DNA of 64,000 nt from Maribacter vaceletii (GTDB lineage: Bacteria; Bacteroidota; Bacteroidia; Flavobacteriales; Flavobacteriaceae). The number at the start of each line of letters is the position of its first letter. Within the stretch, counting starts at the first letter, position 1. A model generated the notes under the pieces. It saw only the letters and a program-made list of their open reading frames with translations, was not told the origin of the DNA and did no database searches. Of the stretch, positions 1-9,562 are shown one piece after another. Made by a program: the position numbers and the translations under genes. The stretch lies in the NCBI RefSeq assembly GCF_003634105.1, contig NZ_RBIQ01000007.1:434001-498000 (forward strand), written 5' to 3'.

Positions 1-1365
1 ATTCTTCTATTTATAGGAGCAAAAACAAGTGCTCAAGAAGCACCCAAGAAACCTAATATTATCGTAATTCTTACAGACGACCAAGGCTGGGCAGATGTTG
101 GTTTTAATGGCGGCACAGATATCCCCACACCAAACCTAGACGAACTAGCCGAAAGTGGCGTAATTTTCTCTAATGGTTATGTATCTCACCCCTACTGTAG
201 CCCTTCTAGAGCTGGTTTACTTACGGGAAGGTACCAAGCAAGGTTTGGTCATGATTGCAACATGACCTATGATACAGACAATGATAATAGCATAGGAACA
301 CCTTTGTCTGAAGTTATGATATCTGAAGCCTTAAAAGAAGAAGGCTATAGAACTTGTGCTATAGGCAAATGGCATGTAGGTGACCATCCTGATTTACACC
401 CAACCAACCAAGGTTTTGATTATTGGTTTGGATTTTCTGGAGGAAACATGAATTATTGGGGAATTCCAGATGGTCCATTAAAAACTATCCTTAGAAATGG
501 TAAACCTGTACCGCAGAAAGAATTAAGTTATTTAACAGATGACTTTACAAACGAAGCTATTAACTACATAAACAAAAAATCTGATAAACCATTTTTTATA
601 TACCTAGCGTATAATGCGCCACACTCTCCTGATCATGCTATTGAAAAATATTTAGAACAAACTAAACATATTGAGTATAGTGACAGAAGTATATATGGTG
701 CTATGGTAAATGCCGTAGATAATGGTGTAGGTAAAATAAATAAAGCTCTTATAGCTAACGGAATAAAGGATAATACTATAATTGTTTTCCTTAGTGATAA
801 TGGCGGAAGAAAAGAACATGCAGACAATAGACCTAATAGAGGTCATAAAGGAATGCTTTTTGAAGGCGGAATAAAAGTTCCTTTTTTTATCACTTGGCCT
901 AAAAAAATAAAGCCAAAACAGACGTATAACCAAAATGTTATTTCTTTAGATTTATATCCTACATTTTTAGAAGCTGCAGGAGTAAATGTTACTTCCAAAA
1001 AACAATTAGATGGAAAAAGTTTATTACCTTACTTAAAAGGAAACCTATCTACCGTGCCACACAACACTCTTTTTTGGCGCTCTGTTGGTGGTTTTGAATA
1101 TGCTGTTAGAAAAGGGGATTTTAAACTTTACAAAAGTTCTTATAAGAATAAAACTATGCTTTTTAATTTAAAAAATGATTCCTATGAGCGTCATGATATT
1201 GCGGAAAACAACCCTAATATCATAAAAGAATTAGAAGAAGAATATAAAACTTGGGATAGTAAAAATATAGCTCCAGGGTGGTTAGACCCCCACCCCGAGA
1301 ATGTAATTAAGGAAGAGAAAAAACTTCAAGATGCTAGAAAAAAATCTACCCGGAAAATAAAATAA
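1..1365 (+). CDS. S1 family sulfatase (5' end cut by window edge)
   Basis: This is the C-terminal, nearly complete part of a type I sulfatase, which would hydrolyse a sulfate ester on a sugar. The reading frame is open from base 1. The first visible residues look like the end of a signal peptide (..TSAQE), so only its first part is missing. Visible features are the metal-binding LTDDQGW stretch, the formylglycine motif CSPSR with its Cys codon at 196-198, GKWH, and a second metal site FLSDNGG. The ATG at 262 lies downstream of the catalytic Cys and cannot be the true start. The next gene, another sulfatase, begins 30 bases later. The general layout resembles arylsulfatase B-like members, but the substrate is unknown. 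Confidence 0.93.
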   Translation: MLLFIGAKTSAQEAPKKPNIIVILTDDQGWADVGFNGGTDIPTPNLDELAESGVIFSNGYVSHPYCSPSRAGLLTGRYQARFGHDCNMTYDTDNDNSIGTPLSEVMISEALKEEGYRTCAIGKWHVGDHPDLHPTNQGFDYWFGFSGGNMNYWGIPDGPLKTILRNGKPVPQKELSYLTDDFTNEAINYINKKSDKPFFIYLAYNAPHSPDHAIEKYLEQTKHIEYSDRSIYGAMVNAVDNGVGKINKALIANGIKDNTIIVFLSDNGGRKEHADNRPNRGHKGMLFEGGIKVPFFITWPKKIKPKQTYNQNVISLDLYPTFLEAAGVNVTSKKQLDGKSLLPYLKGNLSTVPHNTLFWRSVGGFEYAVRKGDFKLYKSSYKNKTMLFNLKNDSYERHDIAENNPNIIKELEEEYKTWDSKNIAPGWLDPHPENVIKEEKKLQDARKKSTRKIK

Positions 1366-1395
1366 TTAAGTATTAAAAAATCATCTTAAATAATT

Positions 1396-3252
1396 ATGAG
1401 AAATATATTTATAAAAAAAACAATCCTTATTTTTCTTAGCGTAATCACTTTTTTTTCCTGTAAAACAGCAGAAAAAACTCCTGAAAAACAGCCTAACATT
1501 GTATGGATAGTTTCTGAAGATAACTCTAAGCATTATTTAAAACTGTTTGATGAAAATGGAATAGAGACTCCCAATATTGCCTCTTTAACCAATCAAGGAG
1601 TTATGTTTACCAGAGCGTTCTCTAATGCTCCAGTATGTAGTGTTGCTAGATCTACAATAATTTCTGGAACTTATGCTCCAAGAACTGGAGTACAGTTTCA
1701 TCGAAAAAGCGAGTTAGCACCATTACCAGATGGCCTACATATGTTTCCTGCGTACCTAAAACAAGCCGGATATTACACAACTAACAACAGTAAAGAAGAT
1801 TATAATTTTGTAAAAAGTGATACGGTTTGGGATGATTCTTCAAAAAAAGCTAGCTACAGAAATAGAAGTGAAAACCAACCATTCTTCCATGTTTTTAATA
1901 TAGGTACAAGTCATGAATCTAGAATTCATTTTACCAAGGAAGATATGGATGCCGCTTTAGCAAAAGGTGAATTAGATAGTTTTAACATTCAACCTAATCA
2001 CCCACAAACAGAATTATTTCAATACACTAATGTTCATTATCGAAATAAAATTCAGGAGATGGACCAAGAAGTTGGTGCTGTGATTAAAGAATTAAAAGAA
2101 GATGGATTATTAGAAGACACCTTCATTTTTTACTATGGTGACCACGGAGGAGTTTTACCAGGAAGTAAAGGATATTTATACGAAACCGGACTTCACGTTC
2201 CTATGATAGTTCGCGTTCCTGAAAACTATAAACATTTAACACATTTAAAACCTGGAAGCACTACTGAAAACTTTGTGAGTTTCATAGATTTGGCTCCAAC
2301 GGTTTTAAAACTAGCTAACGTGTCTATTCCCGAACAAATAGACGGTAAACCTTTTCTTACTCCAGAAGAAACAAAACAAGACCATACAACATTTGGATAC
2401 GCAGATAGATTTGATGAAAAGTACGATTTAGTACGATCAGTGCGTAAAGGGAAATATAAATACATCCGTAATTTTCAACCTTTCAATTTTGATGGATTAA
2501 TGAATAACTATCGTTACAAACAGTTAGCATATAAAGAATGGGAAACACTTTATAACGAAGGTAAATTAAACGATGTACAATCCACATTTTTTAAATCAAA
2601 AGCACCTGAAATGCTTTTTGATGTAGAAAATGACCCTTATGAAACTAAGAATTTAGCAAACGATGCAGCACACAAAAACACCCTTTTAGATCTAAGAAGC
2701 TCTTTAAATACATGGATAGAAGGAATGCCTGACCTTTCTTTTTACCCAGAACACTATATTATTGACAATGCTTTAAAAAATCCAGTAAAATGGGGGCAAG
2801 AGCATAAAAAAGACATTAAAAAATATATTACAACGGCAAATTTAATGTTACAAGATTTTAGTTCTATTAAGGAGAAAGTAAAAGTAAGTTTAGCTTCTAA
2901 AGACCCTTGGGAACGTTATTGGGCACTGATAGTTTGCAGTAGTTTTGGTAAAGAAGCAAATGCATTAAAAACTACCATTAAAAACATAGCTAAAACAGAC
3001 CCACAAGCTTTAAATAAAGTTAGAGCTGCAGAGTTTTTAGGACTTACTAAAAATGATAATCCAGAACAAATATGTTTAGAGGCTTTATATAGCACAAATA
3101 ATCCTGTTGAAGCTTTACTTATACTCAATTCTATAACGCTTTTAAGTTCTAAAGATTTTGGATATTCAATACAAATAGATACCTCAAAATTAAAACCAAC
3201 TGTACTAAAAGATGCACAAGTACTTAGGCGAATTGAATATTTAATACCTTAA
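1396..3252 (+). CDS. S1 family sulfatase lipoprotein with atypical CSVAR motif and C-terminal helical extension
   Basis: A type I sulfatase of 618 aa. The N-terminus has a lipoprotein signal ending in FFSC, so it is probably anchored in the periplasm or outer membrane. The metal site reads SEDNS near residue 41, and the second site is GDHGG near residue 233. The formylglycine position is Cys81 in CSVAR. This keeps Cys and Arg but has Val where Pro or Ala is usual in CxPxR/CxAxR. After about residue 490 the protein has a leucine- and alanine-rich helical tail that looks like HEAT-type repeats (WERYWALIVCSSFG, VRAAEFLGL), which also occurs in some heparan N-sulfatase-like members. The gene ends against the convergent LacI gene with no spacer. 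The sulfatase fold is certain; whether the Cys is converted to formylglycine is less so. Confidence 0.92.
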   Translation: MRNIFIKKTILIFLSVITFFSCKTAEKTPEKQPNIVWIVSEDNSKHYLKLFDENGIETPNIASLTNQGVMFTRAFSNAPVCSVARSTIISGTYAPRTGVQFHRKSELAPLPDGLHMFPAYLKQAGYYTTNNSKEDYNFVKSDTVWDDSSKKASYRNRSENQPFFHVFNIGTSHESRIHFTKEDMDAALAKGELDSFNIQPNHPQTELFQYTNVHYRNKIQEMDQEVGAVIKELKEDGLLEDTFIFYYGDHGGVLPGSKGYLYETGLHVPMIVRVPENYKHLTHLKPGSTTENFVSFIDLAPTVLKLANVSIPEQIDGKPFLTPEETKQDHTTFGYADRFDEKYDLVRSVRKGKYKYIRNFQPFNFDGLMNNYRYKQLAYKEWETLYNEGKLNDVQSTFFKSKAPEMLFDVENDPYETKNLANDAAHKNTLLDLRSSLNTWIEGMPDLSFYPEHYIIDNALKNPVKWGQEHKKDIKKYITTANLMLQDFSSIKEKVKVSLASKDPWERYWALIVCSSFGKEANALKTTIKNIAKTDPQALNKVRAAEFLGLTKNDNPEQICLEALYSTNNPVEALLILNSITLLSSKDFGYSIQIDTSKLKPTVLKDAQVLRRIEYLIP

Positions 3253-4263
3253 TTAATTTCTAACTGATGATTCTCTAATGGTTAGCTCTCCATTTAAAAC
3301 AATGGTTTGAGGTTCCATTAGAGAATTGTTTATTTGTTTAAATAAAAGTTCTGCCGCATTTTTACCCATATCAAAAGTTGGTTGTTTTACGCTACTTAAT
3401 TTTGGAGTTATTAAATCTACCATACGAGTCTCTGTAAAACCCATTACAGCTATATCTTCAGGCACTTTAATACCATTACTTTTTAGTTTTGCAATTGCAC
3501 CCATTGCCACACGATCATTAAAACAAAAAATAGCATCTGGCAAATCATGATTATAAATTAGATCTTCTATAACCTGCATACCTTCTTCTGCTAGTAATCC
3601 TGTTTCTATAACCTTGTAATTTTCTTTAGGTATTTTATGCTTATTCATAGCTCTTTTAAACCCCTCTATTCTATCTATAGAAACATTTAAACTTTTATAC
3701 CCAGCTAGGTAATAAATATTTTTATACCGTTGTCTTATTAGGTGTTCTGCAGCAAAAAAAGCCCATTTTTTATTGTTAAAATATACTTTAGAAGCCTCTA
3801 ATGTTTCTTTAACTCTACTCATAAAAACAATGGGATATCCAGCATTTAATTCTTTTAGATAGTACTCCATATTTCCACTGTCCATGGTGGGAGCAATTAT
3901 TAAACCATCAACCATACTATGAATTAAAGTTTTTACATTTTTTAATTCAATTTCAGGTTTTTCATCAGATTGAGCAATTAGTACCTGATAACCATGTGCC
4001 ATAAACACTTCTTGTATTCCTATTATAATCTCAGAATAATATTCATTTATAAATTCTGGTACAACAACACCAATATTAAAGGTTTTATTTTGACTTAATT
4101 TTTTTGCAATAGGATTAGGAAAATAACCCATTTCCTCTGCCGTTTTTAGTATAAGTTCTTTAGTTTCTTTTTTAATATCATACTTATCATTAAAAGCCCT
4201 AGATACAGATGAGATAGAAACATTTAATCTTTTTGCTACATCTTTTATAGTAACGTGCTTCAT
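3253..4263 (-). CDS. LacI/GalR family transcriptional regulator
   Basis: A 336 aa regulator that would bind operator DNA and respond to a small sugar effector. Residues 1-50 hold the LacI helix-turn-helix (TIKDVAKRLNVSISSVSRAFN) and the hinge helix (PNPIAKKLSQ). The remainder is a periplasmic-binding-protein-like effector domain with the usual FNDRVAMGA and AVMGFTETR segments. It is divergent from susC across a 342 bp region that carries paired GAAAC/CG/GTTTC operators, so it is the likely regulator of the main operon. A similar operator pair precedes the symporter at 13097. A related half-site pair about 30 bases upstream of its own start suggests autoregulation. It has no gap to the convergent sulfatase gene. 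Confidence 0.95.
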   Translation of the reverse strand: MKHVTIKDVAKRLNVSISSVSRAFNDKYDIKKETKELILKTAEEMGYFPNPIAKKLSQNKTFNIGVVVPEFINEYYSEIIIGIQEVFMAHGYQVLIAQSDEKPEIELKNVKTLIHSMVDGLIIAPTMDSGNMEYYLKELNAGYPIVFMSRVKETLEASKVYFNNKKWAFFAAEHLIRQRYKNIYYLAGYKSLNVSIDRIEGFKRAMNKHKIPKENYKVIETGLLAEEGMQVIEDLIYNHDLPDAIFCFNDRVAMGAIAKLKSNGIKVPEDIAVMGFTETRMVDLITPKLSSVKQPTFDMGKNAAELLFKQINNSLMEPQTIVLNGELTIRESSVRN

Positions 4264-4455
4264 AATTAAAGTATTAAGTTTTTAAATAAATTTTCGGAAA
4301 TAAATATACCTTCTTAAAAAAACAATCTTTTCCAATAACAAAAAATCTTTTTCAAATTATATAATAAGCAATAAAATAGCTTTTAAAATTACAATAATAA
4401 ACAATATAATGAACATTAATAAGAATACACTAAATACTAAAAATAGTTTGTTTCC

Positions 4456-4467
4456 GAAACCGTTTCC
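4456..4467. promoter_or_regulatory. Candidate LacI operator 1 upstream of susC
   Basis: The site GAAACCGTTTCC has a central CG at 4461-4462 and near-symmetric arms (GAAAC-C-GTTTC). It matches GGAAACGTTTCC at 10 of 12 positions. Its centre is exactly 31 bp from that of operator 2, about three helical turns. The same spacing recurs in front of the symporter gene. Confidence 0.65.
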
Positions 4468-4486
4468 GAATATTTAAACCGTTTCC

Positions 4487-4498
4487 GGTATCGTTTCC
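4487..4498. promoter_or_regulatory. Candidate LacI operator 2 upstream of susC
   Basis: The site GGTATCGTTTCC is flanked to give CCGG...CCGG at 4485-4500 and has a central CG at 4492-4493. It lies 108 bases upstream of the susC ATG and 31 bp from operator 1. A central CG with flanking A/T arms is typical of LacI-family operators, and the lacI-type gene is adjacent. Confidence 0.65.
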
Positions 4499-4605
4499 GG
4501 TAAAATAAAATCTTCGCTTACACTTTTCTAACATCTTCTAATACTAAATTACCCCAAGAATTAACTTAAAATTAACTTAAATCATTATTAATTAACAGAC
4601 AAATT

Positions 4606-7600
4606 ATGAAAAGAAAACATGTCTATTTAATTTTCTTCTTTTGCTGTAGTGCTATGCTATGGTCTCAAGAGAAAATAGTAAATGGGTCTATTACAGATTC
4701 AGATGGAGTACCACTTCCTGGAGCTAATGTTGTAGAAGTAGGTACAACCAATGGAACCCAATCCGATTTTGATGGTAATTACCAAATTACCGTAAATCAA
4801 GGGGCTTCATTATCCTTTTCTTACATTGGTATGGTTAGTCAAACTATTGTAGTTTCTAATCAAGAGAATCTTAATGTTGCATTACAGGAAGACGCCGCTC
4901 AGTTAGATGAAGTTGTGGTTGTAGGTTACGGCACACAAAAGGTTGTAAATTTAACAGGATCTGTAGAAGTAGTTAAAGCTGCTGAAATCACAAGACAACC
5001 TGTAGCACAGGCTTCTCAAGCATTAGCTGGTTTAGTTCCTGGTTTAACAGCCACACAATCTAGTGGACAACCTGGAGGAGATAATGCAACTTTAAGAATT
5101 AGAGGTGTTGGTACTTTAGGTAATGGAGCTAAGAACAATCCACTAGTTTTAATTGACGGAATCCCAGATGACATCAATGGTTTAGACCCAAGTGACATTG
5201 AGTCTATATCGGTCTTAAAAGACGCTTCTGCTGCGGCAATTTATGGCTCAAGAGCTGCTAATGGTGTTATTCTTGTAACAACAAAAAGAGGTAAGGAAGG
5301 CAGAATATCTACTTCCTATAATACCTATATTGGTGTACAAAGTATTGCTCAAAACCTTCAATTTCTTGATGCTTTGGGGTATATGGAAGCATTTAACTCT
5401 GCACAACCAGGAGCTTTTCCAGAAGAAACATTGCAAGCCTACAGAAATGGAGATGGTGTTGGTACAGAAGCATTACCAAATACAGACTGGGTAGATTTAC
5501 TATTCTCGTCAGCTGCTATTCAACAATACCATAGTATCTCTGTAAGAGGAGGGTCTGAAAAAGCAAAAATGTCTAGTTCTATTTCATATACAGATCAAGA
5601 TGGTAATGTTCCAAACTTTAACTTTAAAAGATATAATGGTCGTTTTAATTTAGATTTTAAATTAAGTGAAAAAATAGATTTAGCTTTTGATTTAAATTTT
5701 AGAAGAGAAGATAGAAAACAACCAGGAGAACTTAATAGTATTACTAGGTCGGCATATAGGTTACAACCCTTATTTGTTGCGATTAACGATGACGGCACAA
5801 ACGGGCAAGGCTTTTCTGGCGGTAACCCAGTTGCATATGCAAATTCTACAGCTTTAGACCAAACTATTACTAACTATTTTAGAGGGCTAGTAAAAGCTAC
5901 GTATAGACCTTTTAATAACTTTTCTATATCTGCAACCTATGCACCACAGTATACAGATCGCGACCAAGATAATTTTCAAACAGGGTTTACGTATTATGAA
6001 TTCTCTGGTGGACCGGCTATTAACAGAAGTTCCCCTAGCTTAGAAAAAGAAACCTTTACATCTTTCCAAGATAATTTTAATGCTATCATGAACTATAGTA
6101 AAGATTTTGGAAATCATAGCGTTTCTGCTTTAGCAGGGTACGAAATATTAAAATTTCAATCCGAAACATGGGGAGCTAGTCGTAAAAATTATGTGTTAGA
6201 CGATTTTAGAGGATTGGATAATGGAGATGCAGATACGCAATTAAACTACGGGTCTTCTACTTTAAATGGTTTAGAATCTTTATTTGGAAGAATAAATTAT
6301 TCCTATAAAGATAAATACCTTTTAGAAGCAAATGTAAGACGTGATGCTTCTTCTCGTTTTGCTCCTGGTTTCCGTTCGGCAACATTCCCTTCTTTTTCTT
6401 TAGGTTGGGTAGCTTCACAAGAAGGTTTTCTACAGGATAGTGAAACTATAAATTTCTTAAAATTTAGAGCTTCATGGGGTCAATTAGGAAATCAATTTGT
6501 TTATGGTACTAATGCAGATGGTGAATCCGTTCTTAACAACTTTGTTTATACTTCATTGTTTGGTTTGGGTAACGCTAACCCTACTATTGGTGGCGTACCA
6601 ATTACTGGAGGCGCACAGGAAACTTTATCAAATCCAGAGTTACGTTGGGAAACTGGTGAAACTCAAAATATTGGTTTCGATGCCAAACTTTTTCAAAGTA
6701 AATTATCATTAACGGGAGAGTATTATGTTCGTAAAACAAAAGATATTTTATTAGATGTTACTATCCCAAGTTCTACAGGCTTATTATCTCCAGCACAAAA
6801 TGCCGGAGAAGTATGGAACACTGGTTACGATTTATCTATAGGTTGGCAAGATATGATTGGCGAAAACTTTAGATATGGATTTAACTTTAATTATTCTGAT
6901 TTTAAAAACGAAATTAAAAACTTAGGTGGTTTAGATCAATTACCTCCAGGAAATAGAATTAATAGAGTTGGAGAAGAAATTGGAGCAATTCATGGTCTAA
7001 AAGTAGAAGGATTATACCAAGAGAGTGATTTTGATTCTAGTGGAGCTTTAAACCCTGACTTACCTACTCCAGGATTTGGAGCAATTCAAGCAGGTGATAT
7101 AAAGTATGCCGATATTTCTGGCCCTGATGGAGTTCCTGATGGAGAAATCACAAATGATGATCGTACAATTATTGGAAGTGATATCGCAAATAAAAATTGG
7201 GGATTAGAACTATTTACAGAATATAAAAACATAGATCTTTCTATATCTTTATTAGGCTCTGGAGGAAGAGATATTGTATTACAAGGTGATGCTGGTTATG
7301 CATTCTTTAATGCTGGTAAAATCCAGGAATGGCAAGCAGATTATTGGACACCAACAAATACTAATGCTGCTTATCCTCGTTTACATCCTGCAAGTTCGCA
7401 TCCAAACTGGAGGACAAATGAAACTTGGATGCATGATGCATCATATGTAAGATTAAGAAATATTACACTAGGTTATAATTTATCTAGAGACTTTTTAGAT
7501 AAAATAAGTCTTTCCAGAGCAAGAATATATTTGTCAGGACAAAATTTAGCTACATGGGATAATATGCCAGAAGGGATAGACCCATTAACCCCTCAATTTT

Positions 7601-7662
7601 CATCTGGTGCATTCTACCCTGTGACTAAGGTGTTTTCATTAGGCCTTAACGTAACTTTTTAG
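4606..7662 (+). CDS. susC-like: SusC-like TonB-dependent outer-membrane transporter
   Basis: A 1018 aa outer-membrane importer for oligosaccharides, energised through TonB. The signal peptide ends near residue 20 (LWSQ). A carboxypeptidase-regulatory-like domain follows at about 24-97 (VNGSITDSDGVPLPGANV), then the TonB-box region DEVVVVGYGTQK near 101, and the plug at about 115-235 with the SusC-typical VLIDGIPDDIN and SVLKDASAAAIYGSRAANG motifs. A 22-stranded barrel should follow, ending in Phe (LGLNVTF) as expected for barrel insertion. The gene is first in a long operon and is followed 19 bases later by its SusD partner. Two operator-like sites upstream suggest control by the adjacent LacI regulator. 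The ligand cannot be read from the sequence. Confidence 0.97.
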   Translation: MKRKHVYLIFFFCCSAMLWSQEKIVNGSITDSDGVPLPGANVVEVGTTNGTQSDFDGNYQITVNQGASLSFSYIGMVSQTIVVSNQENLNVALQEDAAQLDEVVVVGYGTQKVVNLTGSVEVVKAAEITRQPVAQASQALAGLVPGLTATQSSGQPGGDNATLRIRGVGTLGNGAKNNPLVLIDGIPDDINGLDPSDIESISVLKDASAAAIYGSRAANGVILVTTKRGKEGRISTSYNTYIGVQSIAQNLQFLDALGYMEAFNSAQPGAFPEETLQAYRNGDGVGTEALPNTDWVDLLFSSAAIQQYHSISVRGGSEKAKMSSSISYTDQDGNVPNFNFKRYNGRFNLDFKLSEKIDLAFDLNFRREDRKQPGELNSITRSAYRLQPLFVAINDDGTNGQGFSGGNPVAYANSTALDQTITNYFRGLVKATYRPFNNFSISATYAPQYTDRDQDNFQTGFTYYEFSGGPAINRSSPSLEKETFTSFQDNFNAIMNYSKDFGNHSVSALAGYEILKFQSETWGASRKNYVLDDFRGLDNGDADTQLNYGSSTLNGLESLFGRINYSYKDKYLLEANVRRDASSRFAPGFRSATFPSFSLGWVASQEGFLQDSETINFLKFRASWGQLGNQFVYGTNADGESVLNNFVYTSLFGLGNANPTIGGVPITGGAQETLSNPELRWETGETQNIGFDAKLFQSKLSLTGEYYVRKTKDILLDVTIPSSTGLLSPAQNAGEVWNTGYDLSIGWQDMIGENFRYGFNFNYSDFKNEIKNLGGLDQLPPGNRINRVGEEIGAIHGLKVEGLYQESDFDSSGALNPDLPTPGFGAIQAGDIKYADISGPDGVPDGEITNDDRTIIGSDIANKNWGLELFTEYKNIDLSISLLGSGGRDIVLQGDAGYAFFNAGKIQEWQADYWTPTNTNAAYPRLHPASSHPNWRTNETWMHDASYVRLRNITLGYNLSRDFLDKISLSRARIYLSGQNLATWDNMPEGIDPLTPQFSSGAFYPVTKVFSLGLNVTF

Positions 7663-7681
7663 AACCATAATTATAAACAAA

Positions 7682-9481
7682 ATGAAAAAAATAAAATATA
7701 TAATAACAATATGTCTTAGCGCTCTTATTTTAGGAGCCTGTGAAGACACTGTATTAAATCTAGAGGATCCTGGAGCACCAACAGATGCTACTTTTTTTCA
7801 AACACAAGATCATTTAGAGGTTGCACTTGCTGGTACTTATGAAAGTTTAAACTATGTAAGGACAGTACCCTTTCCTCAATTATTAGACCATACTACCGAT
7901 TATGCTTTTAATCGTGGTAATGTAGGAGGCACCGTTGCTACTACTACTGGCGGTTTAACCTCAACAGAAGCAATTGTTAATGCCTTTTGGGATAGATTTT
8001 ATACTGGTGTTCAACGTGCCAACAATCTATTATCTAATATGCATAAAGCTAAAGATGTTACAGACCCAGAAAGGTTTGAACAAATTAAAGCAGAAGCTTT
8101 ATTTTTAAGAGCTATGTTTTATAGTTACTTAACAGAACTTTATGGTGATATCCCTTTTAGAACAGAAATAGTTACTTCTTTAGATGATTTAACAATTCCA
8201 AAAACTTCTAAAACAGAAATTGTAGCAAATATTCTTACTAATTTAGAAGAAGCTGCTAGTATACTTCCTGCGGTACAATCTAGTGGCGAAAGAGGTAGAG
8301 CATCTGCAAATGCAGCAAATGCATTGATTGCTAGAATTGCATTATATAATGGAGACATGTTACTTGCAGAAAGTGCTGCTTTAAAAGTAATGAACTCAGA
8401 AGCAACGCCAACTTTACATACTAACTATGAAGAATTATTTACTGCATCGGGTATTGGCTCTCCCGAAGTAATCCTTGATTTATCATATACTGATGGTACA
8501 AGGGTTCATGAAATATCGCAAAGACAAGGAAGTCGTTTTGGTGGATGGTGCCAATTAGTACCTGCACAACAAATAGTAGATAGTTATGAGACTATTAATG
8601 GATTACCAATAGACGAAGACCCAACCTATGACCCAGAAAACCCATTTAATAATAGAGACCCAAGATTAAAAGCTACAATTGCAATTCCTGGTGAGGTATG
8701 GGCAAATCATGAAATACAACAGCATAGTGATAGTATTGCTGTTTGGAAAGTAGAAAATGGAGTAAATATAGAACGAGTTTTTAACCCAAATGCCGCTAAT
8801 CCAGGAGGAAGAAAAATAATAGACCCATATGATGGCACAGAATATACTACAGGTGGAGCAAATCGTTTTACATCTTTTACAGGCTATTTCTGGAAAAAAT
8901 TCTCAGATGAACCTGCCTTAATCGCCAATGATGGCTCTCAAAGAAGATCAGAACAACCTGTTTATTTATTACGTTATGCAGAAGTTTTATTAACTTATGC
9001 AGAAGCTAAAATTGAAGCCGGAAATATAGATAACTCTGTATTAAATGCAATTAATTTAGTTAGAGAAAGAGCCTACAACAACAGTGGCATTCCTTATCCA
9101 GCAATTACAACAACCGATCAAGAAGAGCTAAGAAAAATTATTAGGAGAGAACGAAAAATAGAATTTGCAGATGAAGGATTACGACTTTTTGATATTAAAA
9201 GATGGCGAATTGCAGAAAAAGTCATGAATACCGAAGTGTTTGGTAGTCCTGCCAATGGGTTTAGCAAAATAGGATCTCTTAACTACATACCTAGTATCGA
9301 TGATGACGGTTTTGTAACTTACCCTGGAGCACCATCACAACCCAGAGTTGAACTTGGAAATTTAGACTATAGAGAATTAGAGGTGAGAGTTTTTGATCCA
9401 AATAAACATTACTTATGGCCTATTCCTCAATCAGAAATAGATGCTAGCGAAGGTATTGTAGAACAAAACCCTGGTTACTAA
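7682..9481 (+). CDS. susD-like: SusD-like (RagB/SusD) surface glycan-binding lipoprotein
   Basis: A 599 aa partner of the SusC channel, expected to form the lid that binds oligosaccharide at the cell surface. The lipoprotein signal ends in LILGAC. The N-terminal SusD helical part (FFQTQDHLEVALAGTYESL) and TPR-like helices (EQIKAEALFLRAMFYSYLTELYGDIPF) are clear. So is the C-terminal signature (YLLRYAEVLLTYAEAKIEAG, then IIRRERKIEFADEGLRLFDIKRW and HYLWPIPQSEID). The length is normal for the family. An intrinsic terminator-like hairpin lies about 40 bases after the stop, so downstream genes may be expressed at a lower level than susCD. Confidence 0.97.
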   Translation: MKKIKYIITICLSALILGACEDTVLNLEDPGAPTDATFFQTQDHLEVALAGTYESLNYVRTVPFPQLLDHTTDYAFNRGNVGGTVATTTGGLTSTEAIVNAFWDRFYTGVQRANNLLSNMHKAKDVTDPERFEQIKAEALFLRAMFYSYLTELYGDIPFRTEIVTSLDDLTIPKTSKTEIVANILTNLEEAASILPAVQSSGERGRASANAANALIARIALYNGDMLLAESAALKVMNSEATPTLHTNYEELFTASGIGSPEVILDLSYTDGTRVHEISQRQGSRFGGWCQLVPAQQIVDSYETINGLPIDEDPTYDPENPFNNRDPRLKATIAIPGEVWANHEIQQHSDSIAVWKVENGVNIERVFNPNAANPGGRKIIDPYDGTEYTTGGANRFTSFTGYFWKKFSDEPALIANDGSQRRSEQPVYLLRYAEVLLTYAEAKIEAGNIDNSVLNAINLVRERAYNNSGIPYPAITTTDQEELRKIIRRERKIEFADEGLRLFDIKRWRIAEKVMNTEVFGSPANGFSKIGSLNYIPSIDDDGFVTYPGAPSQPRVELGNLDYRELEVRVFDPNKHYLWPIPQSEIDASEGIVEQNPGY

Positions 9482-9520
9482 AAAAATTGAGTTTATAAGT
9501 TCGAGTTAGTTTTTTAGTTT

Positions 9521-9547
9521 AAAAGGGAGCTGAATAGCTCCCTTTTT
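9521..9547 (+). terminator. Intrinsic terminator/attenuator after susD
   Basis: An 11 bp perfect stem (9521-9531 with 9536-9546; core AGGGAGCT/AGCTCCCT) with a GAAT loop is followed by T-rich sequence. It sits between susD and the next gene of the operon, whose ATG is only 16 bases past it. It therefore probably acts as a partial terminator that favours high susCD expression, or as a transcript-stabilising hairpin. Confidence 0.8.
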
Positions 9548-9562
9548 CTAATTTTTAATACA

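Larger units (their letters stand above)
4264..4605. promoter_or_regulatory. Divergent lacI/susC control region
   Basis: A 342 bp gene-free, very AT-rich region between the LacI regulator and susC. It holds four copies of GTTTCCG (starting at 4450, 4462, 4481 and 4493), organised as two operator-like sites, and one TTTTCGGAAATAAA element at 4291-4304 close to the lacI start. The susC promoter probably lies here. A TAGTTTG sequence at 4444-4450 is one base short of the Bacteroidota -7 box TAnnTTTG, so I do not call it. The stretch 4305-4440 shows nothing clear beyond A/T runs. Confidence 0.75.

Noticed and set aside
262-1365. ATG at 262 as the start of the first sulfatase
   Set aside because: The same frame is open from base 1 and contains the metal site and CSPSR motif upstream of 262, so the gene is cut by the window edge.
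4444-4450. TAGTTTG as the susC -7 box
   Set aside because: It is one base short of TAnnTTTG and no TTG at suitable spacing was clear.
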